From assembly GCA_023634235.1 (NCBI GenBank), contig JAMKCF010000012.1, forward strand, positions 16,625,884 through 16,689,883: a DNA stretch of 64,000 nucleotides, given 5' to 3'. Position numbers and translations under genes: made by a program. The DNA is from Pisaster brevispinus (taxonomy: Eukaryota; Echinodermata; Asteroidea; Forcipulatida; Asteriidae). The notes beneath the pieces were generated by a model. The model was given only the letters and a program-made list of their open reading frames with translations, had not been told where the DNA came from and made no database searches. Positions 24,217 through 35,604 of the stretch are shown here, piece by piece. Numbering within the stretch: the stretch's first letter is position 1; every line of letters begins with the position of its first letter.

Positions 24217-26852
24217 CTATAGAGTTGTGCAGAACTGGACAGTATCTGCCCCTTTGTGTGATCTCGAAAGGTCAACTACACTGACAAACAGCTTGGTCCG
24301 ATCATTTCGCTGGTTCCATACGCCATACATGTTCTTATAAGCTAGAATTGATAACGCAGCCTGGTCAAACCGATGTGTGTACTTGGGTCCGTGTCTGTTC
24401 TGACTAAGAGTACTATCCTTCGGCGCTATACACTGAAATTGTAAGGCACATGTGAGCCAAGGGACGATGAACTTCTGCCGCAAGAGGGTGGTGTTGACGA
24501 AGAGGAGGCGGTTGGCCTCAAATGCAGGACAGTGACCCTTGTCCCGTGAATATGTATCCCTGTCCACATCTAGAGCTTCGAACATAGCAGGATGAGTGCG
24601 GGTTAATATAATATGTGGGTCATAGGTCACCGTTCGCCTCAAGAAACCCTGCTGCTCTTTCAGATAGGGGTACATCTTGCGAGGATCGCCCTGGAAACGA
24701 GCCGAAGCGTCGCACCAGAAAACGACTTCAAATTCACTCAGAGCCTCCTGGATTTAAACAAGAAAAGAAAACGACTATTGGATGATAACTGGATGGTTTC
24801 CTGATAGGAGGTGCACCCCAAAAAGGCTCCTGGTTCGGAGCTCATCCAGAGTGGGCCGGGGGTCGATTTCACAAAACCCTTCCTAACTTAGGACTAGTCC
24901 TAGGCAATGCTAGGAGATAGGAATAGTCCTAAGTTAAGACCAGTTACTTGCCCTAACTTCAGATAAGACTAGTCTTATCTCTTTGTGAAATCGACCCCAG
25001 GTCAGCATGATGTGTTTCTCGGGTTGTTGATCAGGATAACGTTGATTTACTCTGAGCACAGTCGGGGTTTGCTCTTAAATTTCTGCAGGACTAGCCAGCA
25101 GGACTAGTCAGCTTGTCATTTCACTGGTCCACTCGCATTTTCACCAGTCCATAATTACTTCATATTAAAAAAATAGAGATTTTTTTTCGACTCCAGCCGG
25201 ACCACTTAAAGAGACTTAAAGAGACTTGTGACTGGCCATGCGGTGTTTTAACTGGCATTTGGCCATACCGGACCAGAGTTAAGGGAGGATGCTGTAAAGC
25301 CCAGTGTGATCCGAAGGGTGGGGTCGTGATGCTGTGAAAATGCATCTGGCCCTCCTTGACACTAATCCGGGTCGTTACTAACCAGGTCGTTTTGGGGTGG
25401 GTTTTGTTTTTGGTGGGGGGGGGGGGGTGAATTTCTAAAGAGAGTGGTGTTCTAAGGAATGTGTCCTAAGGAATGTGTCCAAAGTCTGTGTGGGTGTGTT
25501 CCTAAAGTACAGGGACAAAGAAAACAACAAAAGAAATCTTTACACAGGAATGCTTCAATTGGAAAGTGTGTGCAAGGTTATCACACTTTCGTTGGACTAT
25601 CAACAGTCGATTCTTTATATAGGTCGATATTAAAACAAAGGTTGCTTCTGCAACGTGTACGTACCATAACTATAATAGGCTTGAAGGCGTATGTGTGCAA
25701 ATTCTTGACATGAGCCGGGTACTTAGTCGTGTCAAAATGCCGAACCTGATGTACGTTACACATGCGTCTAACCTAAAAACAAGTATTCCAAATCTCAAAA
25801 TTACTGATGGAATGGGCAGGTGTTGTATCACACATGTTACATAGGTTGAGTAGCAAATTTTCCTAGCCATTGATATTATTGTCGCCGCTTACCTGTTCAA
25901 GACTCTCCTTCCTCAATCCCAGATCGTAGACGATGATTTTGGTGTGCGGTAAAAACTTCTGCACGGAGCCAAGCATCCCTTTGGCCTCTATAAAATGATT
26001 CTGGGAGAACGCGGTGATGATCACGGTCCGGTTGAACAGCACCTCCGGATCCAGATCCAAAAGGTCCGGGGTGTCAAGCTTTTCATTCCGGTCCGGGACG
26101 TGTAGCTTTACGTTCTGGTCCGGGACTTGTAGCTTGACGTTCCGGTTAGGGGTCACCTGTTCAGTATCGACTTGATCGTGAGTTTCCCTCACCATTTTGT
26201 AAACCGGTTCCAACCACTTAGAGAAGTCTATAATGTAAATGTACAATAAAGCAGCAACATTATCCTCCAATAGTGAATCCAGGAACTGGAAAACGTGTAA
26301 TGACATGCTACGTCTTTACTTCAGACAAGTTCGGTACAAGCAGACAAAACAAACATCCTACATGTTTGACCCAGGTGAAGAAGTATTCAGCCCGAAGTGC
26401 TGTCATCTTCGAGAAGTTTGATTTTGATTTTAGTTTTTATCTCATCTTATTTTATCCTTTTAGTTTGTTTGTTTGTTTGGGTTTTGGGGGTTTGTTTTTG
26501 ATAATGTCTCACCATACATTGGCACTAGCTTAAGCATGATTGAGTTTTCGGAGACTGCCAACTATATTTTCCCGTGAAACTCTTATTTCAGTGAATGCTT
26601 GGAAATAGGTCTGCTGCACAGTTTGAGAAATGTCCTAATTGTTTGTCTTCATTTTGTATAGCCTTATTTGCAACCGTCTGGTTATATAACTTCACTTTGC
26701 TTCTGGGAGCTAATTTCAATGGCAAGAGCGCGTACTCATTTTTGGTAAGGGGGCGGGGGCTTACCTTGTTTTGAAAATAAGACATAACCGAGGACGGTGA
26801 CACACACAGAAACAGCCAGCAAGCCCTTCTCTCTCCTCCCGAACCTATGCAT
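24217..26852 (-). CDS. DUF1647-type glycosyltransferase-like protein, copy A
   Basis: Four exons join in phase to 353 residues: 26852-26765, 26227-25893, 25772-25665 and 24747-24217 (stop TAG). Exon 1 encodes a short basic tail (MHRFGRREK) and a hydrophobic segment, residues 10-26, typical of a type II Golgi signal anchor. The stem has three 9-residue repeats of the form P-D-R-N-V-K-L-x-V (56-82). The lumenal domain opens VIITAFSQNHFIEAKGMLGS, continues with LPHTKIIVYDLGL and YPAHVKNLHTYAFKPI, and has FWCDASARF (187-195), which may act like a metal-binding DxD, then FEANRLLF and YTHRFDQAALSILAY. These are features of DUF1647 proteins, common in nematodes and marine invertebrates and thought to be glycosyltransferase-like; the reaction is unknown. 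The ATG is the only one that reads directly into the anchor. Paralogue of the gene at 31900-34663. Confidence 0.85.
24859..24998. mobile_element. 140-bp hairpin MITE in an intron
   Basis: Inverted 17-base ends (GGGGTCGATTTCACAAA) bound the element, and the interior folds further (CCTAACTTAGGACTAGTCCT). It lies in the last intron of DUF1647 copy A. A related but longer element is at 27897-28121. Confidence 0.75.
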
Positions 26853-27306
26853 TTTTAGTCCCACCGCTCGCCTTCACCTCGTCCTAGTGTGAGAGGATTG
26901 GTCGCTGTACTTGGGGAAGTGGGCCCGAGGCTACACCGAACGAGGTACACACAGCTCCAAGAATGGCTCTCTGCTTGTGTCCGGGTTTTCCCAGATTTAT
27001 TCTCTGCAACCACCTTCACAAACTGAACTGTTGAGAGTTGTGCACTCGGTCAATAAAATACATGCATGTACATTTAATTTAATTATCTTATACAGTGCAA
27101 GTATGTAAATATGTCAATAGAAATGAAGGCAACACCTAAATATTCTGTCTCTACCAAATAATTAGTTATTATTGCAAAGAAAGCAAATGCACGAATGCGT
27201 GAAGGACCATTTACAATAGCATGACACTGGGCAAGAAGGCATAATAAGTTGTCTGACCGGTCGAGTTGTCTGAACTCTATGGCATACAAAAGACTAGCCC
27301 TGGTAG

Positions 27307-27346
27307 GACGTCAGTGTATGTTGCAACAGAGGAGTCCAACCTGGGC
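27307..27346 (-). promoter_or_regulatory. 40-bp block conserved upstream of both DUF1647 genes
   Basis: The block shares 38 of 40 positions with 34857-34896; the plus strand begins GACGTCAGTGTATGTTGCAA. It lies about 455 bases before the copy A start codon and includes TGACGTC on the minus strand. Because flanking DNA has diverged, it could be a retained promoter or enhancer element, a 5' untranslated exon, or a dispersed repeat. Confidence 0.5.
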
Positions 27347-27896
27347 GAACAAAATACGTCATCCTCTGACAGGCTTCTACACTTTTCTACGACGAAAATC
27401 TCTCTTACTACTTAATCAATGTTTATCAAAATGGCACGTAGAATAACCCCGAGACATTTGCGGTTACTTTGAGCACATATTTAAGCAAAAAATATAGAGT
27501 GGGTTTACCTGTTTACAGTAGTGGGTAGATGTTACTTTCTAAAATGCGCCCGGGTCAATCGCTACTCGATGAATAAGGAGCTGAAGTGACCACAGCGGCA
27601 AGAACCAAGTTTGACTTGACATAGTCCTTCTAGCAATTTTCTTGTAGCTGCAATGTGCTTGACGCGAGTGGAGTACCTACGTGTGGCGTGTGTCATTCTC
27701 CGCATTCTCCGTGTGTATTATGTCAACACCGGTTTTGTTTTGTGAATTATTGTTTCATTTGTACGTGTGTTAAAACGCTCCCTTGTATTTATTTCAGATT
27801 TGCTTTGTTTAATATTAAAGACCACGAGTTCCTTTGCTGCAGTCTGTGCGTGTTAATACACTGCCGTGCGAATAATGTGTACGAAGAAATCAACGC

Positions 27897-28121
27897 CAGG
27901 GGTCGATTTTGTAAAACGGCTTTCTTAACACTTAGCAAAGTCAATCGCGGGTTTACAAATTTAAAAACCTGAAATAAATATAAGTCAGTGTTAAACCAAT
28001 CTGGAAAAATCCAACATAATACATGAAACCTTTGTGCATGGAATGCTAGCCTTTGGTTGGTTTAACTCGACTGATACAGTAGTAACAGTGTTGAGAAAGC
28101 TGTTTTACAAATCGACCCCTG
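27897..28121. mobile_element. 225-bp inverted-repeat MITE
   Basis: Ends of about 35 bases are imperfect inverted copies, each opening CAGGGGTCGATTT and continuing through GTAAAAC and GGCTTTCT or AGCTTTCT. No clear target duplication remains. Confidence 0.7.
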
Positions 28122-28425
28122 GTGTATATTTCTTCGTGTGTGTGTGCATGATAATGTTTTACACACGCAGAAACTCAAGCAAAGTGATTAAAATCGGGAA
28201 ACTTTTACATATAAGTGTAAAAGCAGTTTTGAAAAACGATCCGGTATGTGTATTTCTCAGCTGATTTGCATGTATTACACATGATGTGCCGAAGGGAGCT
28301 CACGACTTATAAGAAAAAGGTATTAAGAATATTGTCTGAATCAAAAACAGAAACCTCCAAACAAAGGAACAACACTTGTGAATCGTTCGTTGTACTAGTT
28401 ATCCTACCAATGTACAAAACACTTC

Positions 28426-28689
28426 TTAGGGAGAATAAGCTCAAAGCAGTGTGGCGAGTCTACGTTTTCACTAGCGCATAAGAATGACCGCCAAGGTTGG
28501 TATTGTGTATAAGAGGGAACGCACATAAGATAACACCAAAGAAAATGTGCATTCATGTGTACACGCATCCAACAGTACGCTTTTGGCTGGACCATGGAGG
28601 TAGAAACCTAATAGCCCATTTATAATGGGCTATCATTCACACCGTGAAAACGTAGACTCGCCACACTGCTTTGAGCTTATTCTCCCTAA
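28426..28689. mobile_element. Foldback element with perfect 46-bp arms
   Basis: The arm 28426-28471, opening TTAGGGAGAATAAGCTCAAA, recurs exactly inverted at 28644-28689 with a 172-base spacer. Perfect arms suggest a recent insertion or arm homogenisation. The spacer holds a second small palindrome (AGCCCATTTATAATGGGCT). Confidence 0.85.
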
Positions 28690-29407
28690 GCTTATTCTCC
28701 CATTTATAATACTTCAACAAACCTTAAGCAGTCCTACAAAGAGAAATAAATTTGGTAAACATTTTGTAAAGTATTCAGATAATAGTTGAATAATGAAATA
28801 TATATTATATAATGAATTATTTGTAAATAAATTGCGTTAAATAATTAGTTTACACTTGGCGCCTCATAGGGGTCACTGGTGTTGGGAAGGTCAGCAGTTA
28901 AAGGATTAGTCAATCACAAAATCAATATTTGGGAAATACGACGTTTAGTATAGGATTAGAATATTTGCATGGTGGAAGTAGAACTAAGATAGGTTTAACA
29001 AGCAAACAAACTCCCACTCAGTTATGATGATAAGACATTCATCTCCACTGGACCGGAAAGTGTCCATTCCACTGATCTTATAAACAACCAAGAGGGTAAA
29101 TCAGGGAGAAGAGGGGTTGGTGCATACAAATACTTCTGGGCCGTTTCTTTATCGGTTTTTTTTTCAGTTCAAAGCGACATAAACTTAACATTACGTATGT
29201 ATTAATCTTCTTCGTCAGAAGGTGGTGGAAATATCTATTCTGGGGGCTTTTCAACCAAGCAATGATCAATGCATACACTCTGGGGAATTTATCAACGAGG
29301 CCTCATTCTAAGAGCAAGAGACCACACCCACTGAAAGCATTCAAGGTGGCAGTTGTCCATCAGCTTGCAGATGGATTTTCATCACCCGCAAAACACTTTT
29401 TCAGTAC

Positions 29408-29464
29408 GGCGTTATAACGCCCTATTACAGCGTTATAACGCCAAAAATAGGGCGTTATAACGCC
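29408..29464. repeat. Three GGCGTTATAACGCC palindromes
   Basis: 14-bp palindromes at 29408-29421, 29429-29442 (first base changed) and 29451-29464 have starts 21 and 22 bases apart, about two helical turns. This could be a protein-binding array or a short tandem repeat. Confidence 0.8.
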
Positions 29465-29526
29465 AATGAGGACAGGAAATCTGAAGTAAAAAAGGGCAGA
29501 AGAAAAACGAGCTTCTTGGTACTTGG

Positions 29527-29714
29527 AGGTCAAAGGTCAGTCTAGTGAAAGTATCAAATTTGAAATTCCAAACCTAAAAAAGGTTCAAAATTTAAGCTAG
29601 GTTTTAAAAGGAAAAGCAATAAGGTTTTAAAGACAATGTAAACCACGAATAGTGTCAAAAGGTCAAAGGTCATTATTTGAGGGTCAAAAGTCAGCAAGAG
29701 AAAGTCAAAGGTCA
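29527..29714 (+). promoter_or_regulatory. Run of DR1-type nuclear-receptor sites
   Basis: AGGTCAAAGGTCA, a perfect direct repeat with one-base spacing as bound by RXR/HNF4-class receptors, occurs at 29527-29539 and 29660-29672. Variants follow at 29681-29693 (GGGTCAAAAGTCA) and 29702-29714 (AAGTCAAAGGTCA). The last three start exactly 21 bases apart. Whether they act as enhancers or are a minisatellite is unknown. Confidence 0.5.
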
Positions 29715-31899
29715 AAAAATGTTCCAGTAAGCTCGCATTAGCCTTACAAGGGGAAGATATTTGCAAAACACGGGTCCTAAATCTAGTTGCAGGTAGAAGA
29801 CCAAGATAAAGCCAAAGTGTGTAGGGTCAAAGCAGGTTTTTCTTTTTTATCTGAAAGACATTTTAATTTTGTACAAAATAACTAAAACATTTAACACAAC
29901 ATTTCGAATTGATACAAAGATATGATCCTTTGTTGACATTCAATAAGTAACAGCTTAATCATTGCAATAATGTGTGAGGAGTAATAGCCTATGAAGTGTT
30001 ATATCACAATCAGAGAGTGCTAATGGGTTAAAGAGCGGTTCTAGGATGTTCTCAATAGCTTAATTATTAACTTTTTATGGCCGAATAGACATCATACATA
30101 CCGGTTAATAACTATTTTACACTTAAAATTTGCATTTAGTAATAAAGAATTCAAGTCGAAAATCAGCCGAGAGTCAAAAACTGTTTATCTATGATAATGA
30201 TATGCGTTGACCCCTTGACGTCATCTGCGGCTAGAAGCACACGGTCAGCATTTGGCACACACATATAAACGTTTCTTTTTTGAGCAGCTAATAATGAAAA
30301 TGATAAAAATCTCGACGAAAACAAAATCTGTTCCAACAGTAAGTTGGACATTTTTCAAATTTCGAGAGCTGCACAGAGAATCTTACAGCAACCAAGATGG
30401 GTGTTTGCGACTGTGTTTCATAGACATGATAACAACTTCATATACATAAATATATTGTATTTGTTGTCAGTGTTTTTAACACAATTATTTTCGGACCTAC
30501 ACATACTTATATTGATTTGCAAAGTATGACCAACTATCAGCAACATAAAACTCAAGCTATGTCTGCCTCATTTTATTCATGTGTACAAGTATTTTTATGC
30601 GATCAGTATTTATGGGGTTTTTTTATTGGTTTTTTTTTTACATTAGTTATTCCTAGCTTGGAACAAATCTGTCCTCATGATGGTCGTATGGCCTAAGTGC
30701 AGTGTGGCTGTAAAGTGTAAATTGTGATTTAGGTTGCATAAATTTATTCGAACTAAAACTCACTCTAGCGACAGCATAGGGGGTCAGATGAAGTGTTTAT
30801 CTTATGCTTCCCTTGCTCCTTAAAAGCATCCAATATTAAACATTTACAATTTTGGATTTGAGCCTACAGAAGTCCCTGGTTTCTTGCGGGCGAATTGCTC
30901 CATTGGTGAAACCATACAGTCCACGCTGTAAGCAGGGGAGGGGGGTGGGGGATTTCTCGAATTTGTGTTTTACGAGGCAGTAGACATTCCACAGACGGCA
31001 GGAAGTTGCCAGAACACATGCAGACAAGGGAGCATTATTATTGTGGTCGGGTCCCATTTAACTAACGTGACAGCGCCCTCTGTAGATTGTGTTCGACGTC
31101 CAAATAAAACTCCCATTGTTTCGAACACAGGTCGGTGGGCTTGTAATGGTCGAATATGCTCCCCCATACGCAGTTTTGAATACAATCTTACATGGTTTGG
31201 GGGATTCGTACACCCCCCTGAAACACCCGAAGAACACTCATCCAATTGATACAATTTTCCCCATCGCCGTATAATGATGTTTTGGGGGCTTTTTTTCTGA
31301 GCTCAAATACACCAGACAAACAATGAATTACACGATTTATATGGGTTTTTTCGGTTTTGCGCCCTTAACGAAAATCCTAGCATCATTTGAAATCTTTGCT
31401 TGTTCTTTAATATCATCAAACTGTTGTCCGCGGTCTGCTTTGGTGCTTTCCCGCGGCTACATGTATTATTTCACTCTTCTCTCTTATACACAAATAAATA
31501 TTTAATACATTGTATGTGTGTTACCACAAGTTATGGCGGACATTTTGAAAGTCAAAATGGCCGCTGAAATATTATAGTATTACAAGTTTTATAATTGTAT
31601 TATACTTGATAAACGTTTAGAAAATAATGATTAATGTCAACTAAGACACCCCCTCTATGACGTGTGGCATGGTCCAGCTTAGGATATCATGGCAAATGCG
31701 CTGACCATTGTGTACGATATGTGGTTATGGAGATATTAGAACATGGCAGCATAAAAATTATGCTGACGGCGCCACTCACTGTAGGTTTTAATGAATGTTT
31801 GCAATTGCTGGGCACCTTTGAAAAACAATGTTTCACCTCTCCTCGTGGTAAACAACAAAGAAATACACATAAAGGGGGTATAAAACGTTTAGCATGTTG

Positions 31900-34663
31900 T
31901 CATTCAGTGCAGTACCGGACCGTTTTCCAGCCTAGCGTAGTTCGGGACAGGTCAACCACACTGACAAACAACTCCGTGAGGTCGTTGTCCTTGGTCCATG
32001 CATCGTACATGTTTTTGTACGCCAAAATAGAAATGGCGGCTTGATCGTAGCGATGGGTGTAAAGCGGTCCGGCCTGGTTGAGCTTCAGTGTACTTTTGTC
32101 CGGTGCTATACACTGAGGACGCAGAGCACATTCAACCCAGGGCGTGATCAGTTTCTCCCGGATGAGGTTGCTGTTGATGAAGAGGAGACGGTTGGCTTCA
32201 AATGAAGGGGCGTGGTCCACGTCCTTTGAATATGTGTCCTTGTCCACACCTAACTCCTTGAACATCGCTGGGTTGGTTCTGGTGATGATTAGCTGTGGGT
32301 CGTAGCGAACTATTCGCCTCATGAATCCGTGTTGCTCCTTCAGGTAGGGGTACATGACACGAGGGTCTCGTTGAAAACGGGCCGAGGTATCGCACCAGAA
32401 GATGATATCAAATTCCTGTAACGCTACCTGAAACGAACAAAGCACCAATTTGGATTAAATAGTTCGGTCTTTCTAGACTTGCTATCAAGTCGTTGTTTGC
32501 TGTAATTTCTACGTACCTACGAACCAGTCTGTGTTAACTTTCTTCTGAGATTGGCGGACTGCTTCGCCTTATATTGATTATTACTAGCGAGCTGGCTCAA
32601 AAGCTCGACTCCTTAAAAACGAAAGCAGTCCTCCGTGATCACATACACAATGCACGTTATGTTCACACGGGAGAGTTAAGATAAACAATAACGACTTAGA
32701 GGCAGAAGGAGAAATTGTGTCTGCAGTGACCTCTTTGTTTTTCTAAGCTGGTGGCATCGTATTTAAAAGACCTACGATGTGATACCAGGAGAATAACTGT
32801 TTCAAAATTAACCTCACGTCAGCTTCTGTAATACTCGGGTATATACTTGCCTCGATGATGATAGGTTTGAAAGCGTATGTTAACAGGTTGGCCACGTGAG
32901 GCGGGAACTTGGAACTGTCGAAGTTACGAAGCTTCACGTTGCACATACTTTTGACCTGTTGACAAAATGACAAACATAATTCATGTTTTGTAAGAAAATT
33001 GACTGCGAAAGTTCAATGGTTACGTCCAAAATAAGGTGCCAATTTGCACGGTTAAGAACCCATTCCGTCGGAATTTCAGTCTCAAGACATTAATTGACCT
33101 GTCGAAAAAATGTAAACTGTCAGATCTTTGAAGAAAAAATACTTTTGGTCATTTGTGTGGGCAAGACTGTGAGAGTCTGCTTTTTGTGAATAATCTTGAC
33201 AATTAAAAGACACTTTCTTATGTTTGAGATAGGTACGTTCCAAAATAATTCCTATGAACTCATGAAATCATGCATTGAATTGTAATAGCCTAATTGGCTT
33301 TTGGCATAAGTCTGTAAGAACTAAACTAAAAACGACTGATGAACTGCTTGAAGACGCGAAAGAACGAAGGTTGTAGTTTGGCTTCTGCCACCCGATAATC
33401 TGGTCAATTACTGTGAGGGTAAATTTTTATGATTTTTATTTATTGTGGGTTATAGTGTATCACACATTCGAACTGGGGACCTATAACAAACGAGGGCAAT
33501 AGAGTCCCCGGTTGGATAAAGGTCCCCAGTTGGCCGGAAGAGTGTACAAAACCAACGGGTCCCCGATTGCAGGTGTTTGATTGAAATGCTAAAGTTATTT
33601 TCGAACAAAGTGAATTACGAACGGAATGCAATCCAGGAGAAAGTGAAAAGACCTTCACCTGTTTAATACTCTCCTGACGCAATCCAAGATCGTAGACGAT
33701 TATTTGTGTGTGCGGTAGATACTTCTGCACGGAACCGAGCATCCCTTTGGCCTCCTTCAGATGGTTCTCAGAGAACGCGGTGATGATCACGGTCCGGTTA
33801 AACAGCTCCCCCGGATCCAGGTCGATCAGACCACGGGCCGCTTTAAGCTCTCCATCTTTCGGCCGAGGGGTCTCTGCGATGACCTCTTCATTTTTGCTCG
33901 TGGCGGCATTTTTGCCCGCAACATCGTCATTGGTTTCACTAGCATGTGCAACGTCATCATTCTGGTTGTCTTCGACGTTGACGTCGTGCCCAACTGCTGC
34001 AACGGCAACGACAGCATCCGGGCCCCTGCGACCTGTGAAAAGATTTGCATGTTGATGTTTTTAGACGAAATAGACTTTATGCACATGACGTCATTTGAGT
34101 AGGGCGCCCTCGGCTAGAGAACGAAAGAAGGTTGCTCAAATTGGACCATCATGGGCGCGCCGCGCGCATACATGCGTTCTCATTTTTTTGTATCAGTGTC
34201 TTGTATCTAAGATGGCGGCGTGATGACGTCAGAAGGTCTGTACGTAAAATCAACACGAAAATGAGATCTCCGCTGTTTTCTGACAACAATGTGGAAACGT
34301 ACAATCCTTCATTTCACGAATGTTTGATAAAACATACTGACAACGAGACAAATAGAAAAAAACCATAATTGTTTACACTTTGTCTTTAGATGTATGGTGA
34401 ATGTTGATAATAAAATACCAAGGCGCTTTCGCTATTGTTTGTGAAACAGTACAATGTTCGAAGTTTGACATCATTTACACATTATTATCGGAATTTAACA
34501 TCAACTGTTGATGCAGTTTAGTCATAATTTCTTATTCTACTAAAATTTAAAGCAGGTACTTGAAAACGAAGTTAGGCTTACCTGATACAATGTAAAAAAT
34601 GCAAAAGACAAGAATTGAGCAGATGCAAATGTACACGAGCTTCTTTCTCAAGTAGTGACACAT
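31900..34663 (-). CDS. DUF1647-type glycosyltransferase-like protein, copy B
   Basis: Four exons join in phase to 362 residues: 34663-34582, 34032-33659, 32955-32851 and 32427-31900 (stop TGA). Exon 1 gives a basic tail and signal anchor (MCHYLRKK, then hydrophobic 9-26), so a type II Golgi protein is expected. The stem is long, acidic and polar, without the 9-residue repeats of copy A. The lumenal domain has VIITAFSENHLKEAKGMLGS, LPHTQIIVYDLGL, FPPHVANLLTYAFKPI, FWCDTSARF (197-205), FEANRLLF and YTHRYDQAAISILAY. Intron phases (1, 0, 0) equal those of copy A, and similarity is high over the last exon, so the two arose by tandem duplication. The third intron starts GCAAGT after KPIIIE, a GC-AG intron; no GT donor keeps the frame. 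The reaction is unknown. Confidence 0.87.
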
Positions 34664-34856
34664 CACAGCCCGTGCAGTTTCAAAGGTCGTCAGACTGCAA
34701 TGTCACTCGATGTACACCTAATGTAAACAGTATTATGCATAAGAGGGTTAACACCAAAACATACTTCTCTATGTATATGCCACATTATGGATGTATAAAT
34801 GGTACATCTTACCTCATACTAAGGATCATGTCTCCATGCACGCTATGCATATCTTA

Positions 34857-34896
34857 GACGTCAGTGTATGTTGCAACGGAGGAGTCCAACCGGGGC
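34857..34896 (-). promoter_or_regulatory. 40-bp block conserved upstream of DUF1647 genes (copy B)
   Basis: Partner of 27307-27346, with two mismatches in 40. It lies about 195 bases before the copy B start codon, so its distance from the coding start is not conserved. Confidence 0.5.
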
Positions 34897-35530
34897 TATG
34901 CATATTATCTTACCTTTATTCTTCAGGTCCAGGCAGGAAAGGCAAAGAGAAACTGGCGTATAATTTGTCACTGGTAATCAGTAATGCTCATAGACTATAA
35001 TGTTACGACGAAATGTCTTCGTCAGCCGAATTCATCGCAGAATTCGTCTGAGTTGCGAAAAATCGTGTAGGCCTACACACCATTTTTGTATCTTTGAAAC
35101 GTGAGCTGAATAATACGGCGGCAAAGTAGACACAACTGAGTGTTTGTTACGTAACAGTCAGTTTACCTTTATAAATCAATACTGTTATTGAGGATTAGAA
35201 CAAGTGGAGGTGAGGCTGTTTCAGTTATAGAAAATATTCCACAGTAATAATATTGTGCAGATGAACACGTAAAACTAAAGAATAAATGCAACAAATACAT
35301 CCCCCCCCAAAAAATGTTACTTATTTATTTATTATTATTATTTAATCTTATCACAGCATGCAAAAGAAAGATAGAATTTTCCTTGTGCCGGTAACTCCTC
35401 GAGTCGGGTTACGTCCCGTAGCCTCAGATCTCAAGGGTTTTTCTCAGGATCCTTGCTGTTCCCAAAAAAGCGCCGCCTTCTGTAACAGACCCTAAAATTT
35501 GTCCCTAACCAGTCGTATGTAAAATGTAAC

Positions 35531-35604
35531 AGTCTGTTTGTTTGTTTGTTTGTTTGTTTGTTGGGGTGTTGGGGTGTTTGTTTGTTTGTTTGTTGGGTTT
35601 GTTG
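35531..35604. repeat. TTTG microsatellite
   Basis: Runs of GTTT units interrupted by two GTTGGG motifs. Long open frames across it are artefacts of the repeat. Confidence 0.85.

Larger units (their letters stand above)
26853..31899. other. Intergenic region between the two DUF1647 genes
   Basis: No gene recognised. It contains a conserved upstream block at 27307-27346, two inverted-repeat elements, three GGCGTTATAACGCC palindromes and a run of AGGTCA-type direct repeats, each listed separately. The rest is unremarkable AT-rich sequence. Confidence 0.5.

Noticed and set aside
31664..32044. 126-codon plus-strand frame
   Set aside because: Antisense to the last exon of DUF1647 copy B, whose protein is clearly conserved.
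33708..34102. Overlapping plus-strand frames of 113-115 codons
   Set aside because: Antisense to exon 2 of DUF1647 copy B.
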